This document shows, piece after piece, positions 17,808-26,647 of a DNA stretch of 64,000 nt. The stretch spans positions 2,232,001 through 2,296,000 of the forward strand of contig NZ_NERD01000002.1 of NCBI RefSeq assembly GCF_002799155.1, written 5' to 3'. The DNA comes from Stenotrophomonas maltophilia. Lineage in GTDB: Bacteria > Pseudomonadota > Gammaproteobacteria > Xanthomonadales > Xanthomonadaceae. The notes below the pieces were generated by a model, which had not been told where the DNA came from, did no database searches, and saw only the letters and a program-made list of their open reading frames with translations. Each line of letters begins with the position of its first letter. Positions within the stretch are counted from its first letter, which is position 1. The position numbers were made by a program, and so were the translations under genes.

Positions 17808-18530
17808 TCAGGGAGCCGCCACCGGCATCATGGGCTGTCCGCGCGATACGACCTGGGTGCGCCCACCCACGTGCAGCACGTATTCGAAGGACTGCCGCAT
17901 GCGGCTGTACGCGCCCCCATCCGGTACACCGTAGTTGGCGCCCACGCTGAGGGTATGCCGGCCTGGCGGCAACGGCTTGATCATCACCCAATAACCATCC
18001 GCAGCAGCCAGCCGCGAGCGTTCGTCCTCGGCATCCATGCGGAAGCAGCCTTCGCTGCGGACCCGATGCCTGCGCATGTCGCCCAATGGCTGGCCGTCCA
18101 GCAGCACTACCGCGCTGATCAGGTAATCGTTGTTGACCGCGGCCCCTGCCTGCAGCTCCTTGCAGGACACACGCTCATCCATCTGGTAGTGCGCCATGTT
18201 GATGATCGGCAGCAACAGGTACTTGCCGGCCGGCACCACGCATTCGCGATGTGGCCGGAAACGGCCGTTGGTGCCGGCCAGGTTCCAGACCGGACCCTCC
18301 TGGCCCAGATCGCACACACGGCCATCCGGGTCGAGATAGGGCGCGCCGCCCTGGCCGTCGGCCCACCGCCACCACCGTGCGGTCCATTCGGCCAACGAAA
18401 CGCCGCCCACCGGTTCACGCGTCAGCGGCGAAGGCGCCGCCGTGCCTGCACTGAACGCCGGCGCGGCGGCCAGCAGCAATGCCATCGTTGCGCCGCCTCG
18501 GCGCAGCCAGCCCTGGATTCCCTTCCGCAT
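17808..18530 (-). CDS. Uncharacterised secreted protein
   Basis: A 240-residue exported protein. It has a signal peptide (GGATMALLLAAAPAFSAGTA) and a mature part rich in Trp at the front (LAEWTARWWRWADG) with several Cys (VCDLGQEG, RECVVPAG, RVSCKEL, EGCFRMD) that could form two disulfides. The start ATG 18530 has GGAG six bases upstream; an alternative ATG at 18542 has its site too close. The pattern WTA.WWRW..G..P..D..G..C resembles a family of secreted proteins of unknown role found in many proteobacteria. It converges with the thioesterase gene, only 3 bp apart. Confidence 0.72.
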   Translation of the reverse strand: MRKGIQGWLRRGGATMALLLAAAPAFSAGTAAPSPLTREPVGGVSLAEWTARWWRWADGQGGAPYLDPDGRVCDLGQEGPVWNLAGTNGRFRPHRECVVPAGKYLLLPIINMAHYQMDERVSCKELQAGAAVNNDYLISAVVLLDGQPLGDMRRHRVRSEGCFRMDAEDERSRLAAADGYWVMIKPLPPGRHTLSVGANYGVPDGGAYSRMRQSFEYVLHVGGRTQVVSRGQPMMPVAAP

Positions 18531-18597
18531 CACTCGCTCCATCGTCCCTGGCGGCCACGCTGCGTGGCCGGCTTACGCGCCACTGTACCGTGACGGG

Positions 18598-19728
18598 CTA
18601 GACCTTGGGCATGTTCTTGGTCACGCAATGGATGCCGCCACCACCGCCGGCAATCGCATCGATGTCCACCTGCTCGATCGCCCGGCCCGGATACAGATCC
18701 TCCAGCAGCTCGCGGCAATAGCCATCGGCTGCATCGTCTCCGAACTGCGGCGCGACCACGGCGCCGTTGATCGGCAGGTAGTTGATGTAGCCCATCGCCA
18801 GATCATCGTTGTCGCGGGTATGCACGTTGTCGCGCCCGTCCAAGGGCGGCGGCAGCGTGTGCACCTGCAGGCGACGGCCATCGGCATCGGTGGCCCCGCG
18901 CAGAATGTCCAGATGCTCGCGGGTCAGATCGTAATCGTAGGACGCCGGGTCGTTGTCCAGGTTGGCGATCACCACGCCCGGCCGCACGAAACGCGCATAG
19001 AAGTCCACGTGCGCATCGGTGATGTCCTTGCCGGCGATACCGGGCAGCCAGATCACCTTGCGCAGGCCGAGGTGGTGTTTCAGCTCGGCCTCGATATCCG
19101 CGCGCGACCAGTCCGGATTGCGATTGCGATTGACCCAGCAGCTTTCGGTAAGGATGGCCGTGCCGTGGCCATCGACTTCGATGCCGCCACCCTCGCCCAC
19201 CAGATCGCTTTCCAGCAGCGTGGCACCGGTCACCTGTGCCAGCCACGGTGCCACCGCGCCATCGTTGCGCGCGCTCTGCTTGACGCCCCAACCGTTGAAG
19301 TTGAAGTCGACCAGGCCGAGGCCACCTTTGCCATTGGTGACGAAGCAGCCACCGTAGTCGCGCACCCAGATGTCGTCCAAGGGCACTTCCAGGAACTCGA
19401 TGTTGTCGCGGCCGCAGCCGTCCTGCGCCTGCTTCAACTGCGCCGGGCGGCACAGCACGCTGACCGGCTGGTGGCGGGCGATGGTGCGGGCCAGCCGTGC
19501 CACGGCGGTGTTCACCGCATCGGCCCGCGCACCCCACACCCGCGGCTGCGCGGCGAAGGCCAGGAAGACGCGTTCCTGCGGCCCATGTTCATCGGGCATG
19601 CGCCAGATGCCTGCACCCGGTTCCGCGGCAGTCACGCGCCCCGGCAGGCCGGCCAGGCCAAGAGCAGCAAGGCCGCCAAGACCGGCGGCGCCCGCCAGCT
19701 GGGTGAGGAAGTGACGTCGGTTGGTCAT
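18598..19728 (-). CDS. Tat-exported agmatine deiminase family protein
   Basis: A 376-residue guanidine-modifying enzyme of the agmatine deiminase/peptidyl-arginine deiminase family. The N-terminus MTNRRHFLTQLAGAAGLGG is a twin-arginine signal, so the enzyme would fold first and act in the periplasm. Active-site motifs are present: WVRDYGG near residue 127, GGIEVDGHGTAI (about 185), ITDAHVDFYARFV (about 245) and GGGGGIHCVTKN with catalytic Cys368. Cytoplasmic AguA lacks the Tat signal, so the substrate may be extracellular agmatine or a related guanidine compound. It is divergent from a LysR regulator, 105 bp apart. Confidence 0.88.
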   Translation of the reverse strand: MTNRRHFLTQLAGAAGLGGLAALGLAGLPGRVTAAEPGAGIWRMPDEHGPQERVFLAFAAQPRVWGARADAVNTAVARLARTIARHQPVSVLCRPAQLKQAQDGCGRDNIEFLEVPLDDIWVRDYGGCFVTNGKGGLGLVDFNFNGWGVKQSARNDGAVAPWLAQVTGATLLESDLVGEGGGIEVDGHGTAILTESCWVNRNRNPDWSRADIEAELKHHLGLRKVIWLPGIAGKDITDAHVDFYARFVRPGVVIANLDNDPASYDYDLTREHLDILRGATDADGRRLQVHTLPPPLDGRDNVHTRDNDDLAMGYINYLPINGAVVAPQFGDDAADGYCRELLEDLYPGRAIEQVDIDAIAGGGGGIHCVTKNMPKV

Positions 19729-19798
19729 GACAGGCTCCAGGGCCGGTGTGGGATGGGCGCTATGCTGCGCTTGCCGATACATAAGAACAAACGATAGA

Positions 19799-19815
19799 TT
19801 CAGCCACCAATTGAA
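19799..19815. promoter_or_regulatory. Possible LysR-type binding site
   Basis: TTCA-N9-TGAA (19799-19815) is an inverted repeat in an AT-rich part of the intergenic region between the deiminase-like gene and its divergent LysR regulator. It fits the T-N11-A rule for LysR proteins and ends 18 bp before the regulator's ATG, a usual place for autoregulation. Confidence 0.35.
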
Positions 19816-19833
19816 CAGTTTTACTTATCTGAA

Positions 19834-20718
19834 ATGCTCAAGCACTGGCCACCGCTGAACGCCCTGCGGGGTTTCGAGGCCGCCGCCCGGCTCGGCAGTT
19901 TCCACCGTGCGGCGGAGGAACTGCACCTGACCCAGTCGGCCATCAGCCAGCAGATCCGGGGCCTGGAAGCGTCGCTGCAGCAGCCGTTGTTCTTCCGGCA
20001 GGGCCGCAGCGTCACCCTCACCGATGCCGGCATCGACCTGCTGGAAACCACCCAGTCCCTGCTGCGGCAGCTGGCCAGCGGCATCCGTCGGCTCGACCAG
20101 TACCGCAAGCCGAATCAACTGATCGTCAACACCAGCCCGGCCTTTGCCCGCCACTGGCTGGTGCCACGCCTGGCCAGCTTCCGCCGGCTGCATCCCGATG
20201 CCGACCTTTGGCTGCTGACCAGTGAGGAAGCCCCGGACATGACCACGCAGACGCTTGACGTGGCGGTACGTGATGACCTCGACTCGCAGGCGCAGTGCCA
20301 GCATCGCGTGCTGCTGCAGGACCGTCTCTATCCCGCTTGCCACCCCAGGCTGCTGGCCACGCCCGTGCACGAGCGCCTGACCCTGCATGGGGAACGCGAA
20401 ATGGACTGGAGCCAGTGGCAGGTACAGGGCGGTGCCGATGTCGGCCAGCGCCGCGAGGGCATGAATTTCTCCGAGCCCGGGCAACTGCTGGATGCCGCAT
20501 GCCAAGGGCTGGGCATCGCGCTGGTCAGCGAACTGCTGAGCGCGCGTGCGTGCGATCAAGGCCTGCTGCAAGCCCTGGATGATGCACGCGTGCGCGGCCC
20601 GCGCTGGAGCTGGCTGGTGCATGAGGACAGCGCGGAAGACCCGTTGGTGATCAGCTTCTGCGAGTGGCTGTTGGCGAGCCTGCCCGCCGGTGCTACTTCT
20701 GCTGCAGCGCGCGCTTGA
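19834..20718 (+). CDS. LysR family transcriptional regulator (GcvA-like)
   Basis: A 294-residue LysR regulator. The N-terminal winged helix domain (residues 1-65; LNALRGFEAAARLGSFHRAA and LTQSAISQQIRGLE) closely follows the GcvA subgroup pattern. The effector-binding domain extends from about 92 to the end (NTSPAFARHWLVPRLASFRR). It is divergent from the Tat-exported agmatine-deiminase-like gene, which is the likely target. Its 3' end overlaps the convergent SGNH esterase gene by 26 bp. Confidence 0.9.
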   Translation: MLKHWPPLNALRGFEAAARLGSFHRAAEELHLTQSAISQQIRGLEASLQQPLFFRQGRSVTLTDAGIDLLETTQSLLRQLASGIRRLDQYRKPNQLIVNTSPAFARHWLVPRLASFRRLHPDADLWLLTSEEAPDMTTQTLDVAVRDDLDSQAQCQHRVLLQDRLYPACHPRLLATPVHERLTLHGEREMDWSQWQVQGGADVGQRREGMNFSEPGQLLDAACQGLGIALVSELLSARACDQGLLQALDDARVRGPRWSWLVHEDSAEDPLVISFCEWLLASLPAGATSAAARA

Positions 20719-21481
20719 CCGCCGCTTCAGCCAACGGCGCCATCACCGCATAGCCCTTCGCCGTGGGATGCACGCCGTCGACGGCCAACTGCGGATCCAG
20801 CCCACCGGCGGCATTGGCCATGGGCGTGTAGTAGTCCAGATAGACCAGTTGCTGCACATCGGCATAGCGCTTCAACGCCGTGTTCAATGCACGCACCTTG
20901 GGCGCAGGTGCCGTGCCCGGCAGCCACGGGTAATCGCTGACCGGCAGCACCGATGCCAGCACCACACGGATGCCGTGTGCGCGGGCCAGGTCCACCATTG
21001 CGTGCAGGTTGTCTTCGATCATCGCCTGCGTGGACGGGCCGGTGTTGCCGGCGATGTCGTTGGTGCCGGCCAGGATCACCGCCACCTGTGGCTTCAGTGC
21101 CAGCACGTCCTGCGGGAAACGCACCAGCATCTGCGCCGTGGTCTGGCCACTGATACCGCGGTTGAGCCAGCCCTTGCCCGGGAAGAAACCGGCACTGCCT
21201 TCCCTGCCCCAGCCTTCGGTGATCGAGTCGCCGAAGAAGACCACGCGTGGCTGACCCGGCACCGCCGCAGGCAGTCGCGCGTTGGCGTCACGATAGCGTT
21301 GCAGCTCCGGCCAATCGGCCAGGCGCTGCTGCATGAAACGAACCTCGTCGGGGCGCAGCTGGTCGATGGGCGTCTGCAGCAGCGGATTGACTGCGACGGC
21401 TTCGGCGGCGCCCAGCGGAGAAGCCATCGCGAGGCCCAGCGTCACGACGGTGGCAGTGGCAAGCTCAACAGGTCCACGCAT
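20693..21481 (-). CDS. SGNH/GDSL-type esterase, secreted
   Basis: A 262-residue exported hydrolase of the GDSL family. A signal peptide (about residues 1-26, cleavage near PLGAAEA) is followed by an N-terminal helical extension. The catalytic blocks are VVFFGDSITEGWG (Ser), WLNRGISGQTT (Gly), ILAGTNDIAGNTG (Asn) and LAVDGVHPTAKGY (Asp and His). This resembles acetylhydrolase/lysophospholipase-type esterases. It converges with the LysR gene. The substrate is not determinable. Confidence 0.88.
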   Translation of the reverse strand: MRGPVELATATVVTLGLAMASPLGAAEAVAVNPLLQTPIDQLRPDEVRFMQQRLADWPELQRYRDANARLPAAVPGQPRVVFFGDSITEGWGREGSAGFFPGKGWLNRGISGQTTAQMLVRFPQDVLALKPQVAVILAGTNDIAGNTGPSTQAMIEDNLHAMVDLARAHGIRVVLASVLPVSDYPWLPGTAPAPKVRALNTALKRYADVQQLVYLDYYTPMANAAGGLDPQLAVDGVHPTAKGYAVMAPLAEAAVKRALQQK

Positions 21482-21530
21482 GCGGATACTCCTGAAATCA
21501 TCTTCCGCAGTCTAACGCCATGCCCTGTGC

Positions 21531-22496
21531 TCAGCGCACAGCCGTACGCGCCGCCACACCCGTGACTTTCGCAGGCATCCACATGCCTGGCGTCCAACCA
21601 CTGGCGGCGAGGATCGCCTTCGGATTGTCCTGCTGGATCAGCGCACGCACCGCATCGCGCTTGTCCTTGGCCTGCAGGTAATAGGCCTTGGCGATGCGGT
21701 AGCCGACCCAGTAGCCGAGGTCATAGGGTTCCTGTGAACCGGGCTTGTAGTTGTACAGCCACGGCGACAGGTCGGTGCTGTCCACGTCCAGCGCAAAGGC
21801 GCTTTCAATATGGACCTCCCGGCCGCGCGTCCAGGTGGCGTGGCGACCGTTGCCGACGTTGCCGGAAATCAGCTCGGCAATGAACTCAGCGATGCCTTCG
21901 CCCAGTGAAACACGCAGCACCGTTGCATGCGGGTCGCCCGGCTCGAAGTCGGTCAGGCCGGTCTGCTGGATGTGCACGTACTCGTGCGCGATCACGTGCA
22001 CGAAGCGGTCCTGCACATTGGGATTCATGAAATCCGCTGCGCACAGCGCTTCCAGGCCGATGATCACCCCACTTTTCGAGGTCAACCCGACCGGACGGCC
22101 ACGGCCGACCGCGATGGTCACCGGCGGAAACGTGGCCTGCGGATAAATAGCCTGCAGGTTACTAAACACCTGCACCAGGCGCTGCTTCACCGCCGGCAGC
22201 TCCGCAAGGCAACTGCGGCCCTTTGCATACACCTCGGGCTGGCTGGCAATGGCCTCGGCAATACGCTCGGGCGTGACCCGGCGTGCCTTCGCCAGTTCAC
22301 CCAGGCCCGTACTGCCTTCGGCCAGGTAACCGGCCAGCTGGGCGACACTGGGCTTGCCGCCGGTGCTGTCGTAGAGCGCGTAGAAACGGCTGGCATCGGT
22401 GGTAAGGATCTGCGGCCCGGGCGGGGTACCCGCCGACGCCACGCCGACCACCCCGGCACAGGCCAGGGCAAGCAGGCAACGCAGGAAACTGGACAT
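21531..22496 (-). CDS. Secreted HExxH protein, DUF2268-like putative zinc protease
   Basis: A 321-residue exported protein with a signal peptide (residues 1-22). The zinc motif HVIAHEYVHIQQTG (HEYVH) and a downstream GEGIAEFIAEL block (probable third ligand Glu) match the DUF2268 putative Zn-dependent protease family. GGAG eight bases upstream supports the ATG at 22496 over two upstream Met codons. The mature N-terminus reads TPPGPQILTTDASRFYALYD. Neighbours on either side are unrelated secreted or membrane proteins. Protease activity is inferred only from the motif. Confidence 0.75.
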   Translation of the reverse strand: MSSFLRCLLALACAGVVGVASAGTPPGPQILTTDASRFYALYDSTGGKPSVAQLAGYLAEGSTGLGELAKARRVTPERIAEAIASQPEVYAKGRSCLAELPAVKQRLVQVFSNLQAIYPQATFPPVTIAVGRGRPVGLTSKSGVIIGLEALCAADFMNPNVQDRFVHVIAHEYVHIQQTGLTDFEPGDPHATVLRVSLGEGIAEFIAELISGNVGNGRHATWTRGREVHIESAFALDVDSTDLSPWLYNYKPGSQEPYDLGYWVGYRIAKAYYLQAKDKRDAVRALIQQDNPKAILAASGWTPGMWMPAKVTGVAARTAVR

Positions 22497-22634
22497 CGCT
22501 CCGTCCTTGGTGGAGTGCATGCGAAGCGCGCAATCTACCACTCCGCCCCGGCCACCGCAGCGGGTACATGCGGCCCCTTCGGGGCTGTGCCAGACTCACT
22601 CTGGCACCGGCCATGGATGATGGAGCACCGTACG

Positions 22635-23618
22635 ATGATGATCGTTCCCGCGTACTGGGCTGAAGCCCGCCTGCAGTCCCGCTTTCGTGGCCGGCCGGTG
22701 GTGGTGCGCCGCTTCGGCTGGTCCGACGAAGGCCCTGCCCAAGCCCAGGCCCACGCCGACGCACGTGCCCATGAAGCCCTCAACGCCATCATCGCCGGGC
22801 AGGTACTGCCGCGCCGCGAAGTGCGCAGCAACTACGGCGTGGAGGGCGTGCCGATCCGCGAGCAGATCGTGCAGCGCGACGGCGATGTCATCATCACCCG
22901 CAACAGCTATGGCGCGCTGTGCCTCAACAGCCCCGACGTGCTGTTCGCCGATATCGACCATGCACAGCCACCAGCCGGGTGCGTGATACCGGCCATCGTC
23001 GCTGCGGTCGTACTGCTTGCCGGTGCCATCATCGGCACCCTGCTCTGGCATTGGCTGGTGGGCCTGGTACTGGGCGTGGCGGCAGTGCTGCTGGTCAACA
23101 CGGCCCTGCTGATGCGGCGGAAGCAGCGCCTGGCCGCGGCCGGCGGTGCTGAAGGGCTTGCGTTGAAGCGCGTGGACACGTTCAGTGAACAGCATCCTGA
23201 TTGGCATCTTCGCGCCTACCGCACCCCGGCGGGGCTGCGCGTGCTGGTGATGCATGCCACGTTCTCACCCGAGGACGAGCTGCCGCAGGACTTCTTCAAG
23301 GCGCTGGGCACCGATCCGTTGTATGCGCGCATGTGCCGGCTGCAACATTGCTTCCGTGCCCGGCTGACCCCCAAACCCTGGCGTGTTGGCCTGCGATATC
23401 GCATCCGCCCGCCAGCGGCGGCATGGTCGGCCGAGCAGGCCAGCAATCCGGATCGCCTGGCCTGGATTGCCGACTACGAAAAGAAGAGCGCTGGCTTTGC
23501 CGCCTGTACCTACCTGCGCAGCTTTGGCGACACCACCCGTGTGCATGCCAAGGCCGAGCATGTGCGCGAGCTGCACGACCGGCTGTCGCACGCGCAGGAC
23601 CGCCTGCCGCTGGCGTGA
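22635..23618 (+). CDS. Uncharacterised protein with two membrane helices
   Basis: A 327-residue protein of unknown function. A soluble N-terminal domain (about 1-110, starting MMIVPAYWAEARLQ) is followed by a hydrophobic hairpin (about 115-160, with two helices) and a soluble C-terminal domain. The start ATG 22635 has GGAG upstream; an in-frame ATG at 22620 is a weaker choice. The open frame continues far upstream on the opposite side of the DUF2268 gene, and that part is antisense. The C-terminal domain contains several conserved Trp/Arg positions (WRVGLRYRIRPPAAAWS). Confidence 0.7.
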   Translation: MMIVPAYWAEARLQSRFRGRPVVVRRFGWSDEGPAQAQAHADARAHEALNAIIAGQVLPRREVRSNYGVEGVPIREQIVQRDGDVIITRNSYGALCLNSPDVLFADIDHAQPPAGCVIPAIVAAVVLLAGAIIGTLLWHWLVGLVLGVAAVLLVNTALLMRRKQRLAAAGGAEGLALKRVDTFSEQHPDWHLRAYRTPAGLRVLVMHATFSPEDELPQDFFKALGTDPLYARMCRLQHCFRARLTPKPWRVGLRYRIRPPAAAWSAEQASNPDRLAWIADYEKKSAGFAACTYLRSFGDTTRVHAKAEHVRELHDRLSHAQDRLPLA

Positions 23619-23628
23619 AGGTGGAGGC

Positions 23629-23949
23629 TCAGTCAGCACCCTGCACGAACGGCTGCCCTGCCAGGGTAGTGCCCAGCCGCACCGCGACCTGCTGCCCGCC
23701 CTTTTCGAAGGTTGTCGTGCAGCGGGTTCCCCCCTTCTGGCATCCGACTTCCGGAAAGCCCTCGAGCGACTCAGGCGTGCCCTGTACCGGGCGCGCCTGC
23801 CACCCTGCCGCATCCAGCAGGCGCTTGGCCTTGGCATAGGGCATGCCGGCAACGATGCCAAGCTGCGCCAGTTCCGACGGGAGTGACTGGGCATGCAGGC
23901 TCGGCGTCATCCCCAGCGCCAACACTGCGGCAACAAGTTTGGACTTCAT
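23629..23949 (-). CDS. Small secreted protein of unknown function
   Basis: A 106-residue exported protein with signal peptide MKSKLVAAVLALGMTPSLHA. The mature part reads QSLPSELAQLGIVAGM, then YAKAKRLLDAAGWQ, and has two Cys pairs (EVGCQKGG, TRCTTTFEKGGQQV). The phrase GMPYAKAKRLLDAAGW resembles a fold in which a repeat helix is followed by a disulfide-linked sheet. It lies 127 bp downstream of the permease pair but has no ribosome site of note; it may be a separate transcript. Confidence 0.6.
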   Translation of the reverse strand: MKSKLVAAVLALGMTPSLHAQSLPSELAQLGIVAGMPYAKAKRLLDAAGWQARPVQGTPESLEGFPEVGCQKGGTRCTTTFEKGGQQVAVRLGTTLAGQPFVQGAD

Positions 23950-24076
23950 TGGTGAAACCCATGGCGGACAGCAACAGACCTGCAGCGTATCGCAGCTTCC
24001 GCGCGCCATGGCTGCGGCATCACACACGGTTACGTAATCGCAACAGCACATGACACGGGGTCACCCTGCGGATCAA

Positions 24077-25324
24077 TCAGGTGCTGTTGAGAACCGCGAC
24101 CGGCGCCTCGCGCGCCGCCCGACGTGCCGGCACCCAGGCGGCAAGCTGTCCCAGCGCGAACACCAGCCCGACCCCCAGCGCGAGAAAGCCAGGATCGATG
24201 CGGGGTATCTCGTAGTAGCGCGCAACCCAGATATTCAATGCCAATGCCAGCGCGCTCCCAGCCAGTGCACCGACGAGTGTCAGCATCAGGTTCTCGATCA
24301 TGAAGAAGCTGACCACATCACGCCTGCGCGCACCCAATGCCCGTCGTATCCCGATCTGGGGATAGCGCTTGCGGACCCAGAAGCTGGCCAACCCGTAAAC
24401 GCCAGTACCGGTCACGATCAGCAGCGAGACGCCAGCGCACAGGAAAATGATCGCCATGGTGCGGTCACGCCGGAAGTACTCGGCCCGCAGCTCGCTGAAG
24501 CGCTGGACGCGAGACAGCATGCGATTGGCTTCGCGCCCGGCCAACGCGTTGCTGGCAGAGTCGAGCACGGTGGGAAGTACGCCCGGCTCGCTACGCAGCG
24601 CATACATCACCCGGGTGCCATCAGGAATCAACGGCAGCAGCAGGCTCATGTCGTTGTCTCCATCGGTCCGCAGCACCGGCCTGGACAGGGTCTCGACGAC
24701 CCCGACGATGCGCAGTGGATGGATGCCGTCCGTATACAGATCCCGCCCGACCGCACTGGCCGAGCCGAACAGGTGACGTGCGAGCGCGGCGGAGACGATG
24801 GCTTCACTGGCTTTGTAGAGGCCGGCGTAGTCCTGCGCGGACTCGGTCTGCACGAATGATGCGGCGGAGAAATCACGGCCTGCGACAAGGCGCATGCCCA
24901 GCGCTTCCACCGCACCGGCAGACATGCCATAGACTGCGGGCTCGGCCTCTACGATGCCGGACGTGTCCTGGCCCTGCACCGGGGCATTGGTGAAGCCGAC
25001 GGTCCAGTTGTGCTGGCTCAACGGCAGTGACTCGGCCGCCACCACGGCCTTCACCCCGGCCACGTTGCGCAATGCCTGCATGTCTGCCTTGACCGCGGCG
25101 GCTGGATTGGCCGCCGCGCTGCCGACGAACTCGGTTTCGATGATGCCAAGCCCCTGCTCCTGCAGGCCGGTGTCGTAGGCGAGCGTCTCCACGCGCTGCG
25201 CAAGCAGGAAGGCGATATTGGTGACGCAGGCGGTGGCGATGATCACCTGCAGCAGCAGGATGCCGGCCACCAGCCGGTTCTTCTTCATCGCACGGGCAAT
25301 CAACGGAATCTGTGAAACGCTCAT
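24077..25324 (-). CDS. FtsX/MacB-type ABC permease (second of a pair)
   Basis: A 415-residue ABC permease of the FtsX/MacB type. One N-terminal helix (about 19-42, LVAGILLLQVIIATACVTNI) is followed by a large periplasmic domain (about 50-285). Three C-terminal helices follow, with the FtsX-domain pattern RYPQIGIRRALGARRRDV next to SFFMIENLMLTLVGALAGS. It has no nucleotide-binding domain. Its ATG overlaps the stop of the first permease (25321-25324), so the two form a heteromeric unit. No ATPase or periplasmic adaptor gene is adjacent. It is the last gene of the putative peptide-modification locus. Confidence 0.85.
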   Translation of the reverse strand: MSVSQIPLIARAMKKNRLVAGILLLQVIIATACVTNIAFLLAQRVETLAYDTGLQEQGLGIIETEFVGSAAANPAAAVKADMQALRNVAGVKAVVAAESLPLSQHNWTVGFTNAPVQGQDTSGIVEAEPAVYGMSAGAVEALGMRLVAGRDFSAASFVQTESAQDYAGLYKASEAIVSAALARHLFGSASAVGRDLYTDGIHPLRIVGVVETLSRPVLRTDGDNDMSLLLPLIPDGTRVMYALRSEPGVLPTVLDSASNALAGREANRMLSRVQRFSELRAEYFRRDRTMAIIFLCAGVSLLIVTGTGVYGLASFWVRKRYPQIGIRRALGARRRDVVSFFMIENLMLTLVGALAGSALALALNIWVARYYEIPRIDPGFLALGVGLVFALGQLAAWVPARRAAREAPVAVLNST

Positions 25325-26631
25325 TCAGCGGCCTTGATCTGCATGGCGACACGGGTGGAGGCCGCGCGCAGCGCGGGCAGGACGGCGGCGAACAGGCTGG
25401 CGATGCATGCCAGCACGGGCGTGGCGATCACCATCGCCGGGTCGATGACAGCGAGGCTGGCATAGTCTTCCGGCTGCATCCGCACCAGGAACAGCCCGGC
25501 CTGCGCGACCAGCAGGCCCACCCCTCCTCCCAGCAACCCGATCATCAGCGCTTCGGTGCACAACTGCAGGATGATGTCCCTGCGGCGGGCCCCCAGCGCA
25601 CGGCGGACAGCGATCTCGTGCGTCCGGCGGACAAAACGGGCGAAGATCAGCGCTCCCATGTTGACCAGGCAGACGACCAGGAAGGCCAGGCACAACGCCA
25701 GCTGCAGCCGTACTTCGTCCGGAATGATCCGGCGCTGGACCAGATAGCTGCGCAGGCCGTCCAGGTGCGGGGGCGTCTGCCGGTCGAAGCGCCCACGTGC
25801 GTGCTGGTCCTGTACGTAGCGTTGCAGGAAGTGCAGGTACGCCTGCTGGCCGGCCTGATCCGGGATCTCGGCCCAGAGCTGGACCCACGCCGTGCTCGCG
25901 TCGACCATGCGGTTCGCCGGCGTGCTGCCTGACCAGCCGTACATGCTGTTGGCAACCCGAAGCTGTAGTTCTACCGCGGTCTGCAGCGGAATGAAGACAT
26001 CGTCGCGTCCCTTGAAGGGTTCTTGCTGCAGGTCGGTATGGAAGCGCGGCAGCGGCATCCAGTCAGCGATCACTCCGACCACTCTGAACGGCTGGCCATC
26101 CAGCTGCAGGGTCCGCCCGACCAGGGAACGTCCATGACCGAGCCGCTGCGCCAGCGTGTGACTGACCACCACGACCCGGGAGCGCTGCAGATCATCGTCC
26201 GCAGACCACCAGCTGCCCTGCAGCAGCTCCATGCCGAACATCGCCGCTGCGTCCGCATTGGTGTACTGGCCATCAACGAAGAAGGCCGTCGGTGCGCCCG
26301 GCTGCGGATCCACCAGCAGCCGGCCCGCAGCCAGTACGGCCTGCCGATGCGCAGGTGCATTGCGCAGCAGTTCGCGGGCATCGGGCCAGGTCATGGCCAC
26401 CCGCGGATCCAGCCCCCCCTTGAGCTGGTACCCCGCCGGCAGCGGATCCAGGAAGGGGTGGAACAGCTGACCGCTGCGCCCGGGCAGCGGGTCCCAGGAC
26501 ATGGCGCGGACGACAGTGAGCATGGTCACGCTGGCACCGATGCCCAGCCCCAACGCCAGCACCAGAGCCAGCGTCATGCCTTTGGTCTCCAGCAAGCGGG
26601 TTCGCGCCAGCCCCAGGTAATACGTCAGCAT
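25321..26631 (-). CDS. FtsX/MacB-type ABC permease (first of a pair)
   Basis: A 436-residue ABC permease with the MacB/FtsX layout. A helix at about 20-42 (GMTLALVLALGLGIGASVTM) is followed by a periplasmic MacB-like domain (about 45-275). Three C-terminal helices then follow, with FVRRTHEIAVRRALGARRRD in the cytoplasmic loop. GAGG precedes a triplet of ATG codons (26637, 26634, 26631); spacing favours 26631. It overlaps the second permease by ATGA and lies 16 bp after the methyltransferase. In MacB-like systems such permeases export peptides or signal through periplasmic domains. Here the ATPase would have to come from elsewhere in the genome. Confidence 0.85.
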   Translation of the reverse strand: MLTYYLGLARTRLLETKGMTLALVLALGLGIGASVTMLTVVRAMSWDPLPGRSGQLFHPFLDPLPAGYQLKGGLDPRVAMTWPDARELLRNAPAHRQAVLAAGRLLVDPQPGAPTAFFVDGQYTNADAAAMFGMELLQGSWWSADDDLQRSRVVVVSHTLAQRLGHGRSLVGRTLQLDGQPFRVVGVIADWMPLPRFHTDLQQEPFKGRDDVFIPLQTAVELQLRVANSMYGWSGSTPANRMVDASTAWVQLWAEIPDQAGQQAYLHFLQRYVQDQHARGRFDRQTPPHLDGLRSYLVQRRIIPDEVRLQLALCLAFLVVCLVNMGALIFARFVRRTHEIAVRRALGARRRDIILQLCTEALMIGLLGGGVGLLVAQAGLFLVRMQPEDYASLAVIDPAMVIATPVLACIASLFAAVLPALRAASTRVAMQIKAAE

Positions 26632-26647
26632 CATCATCCTCGGCGCC

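Noticed and set aside
21927..22634. A 5' extension of the 22635 gene by over 230 codons
   Set aside because: The extension is antisense to the DUF2268 gene; the ATG with GGAG is the natural start.
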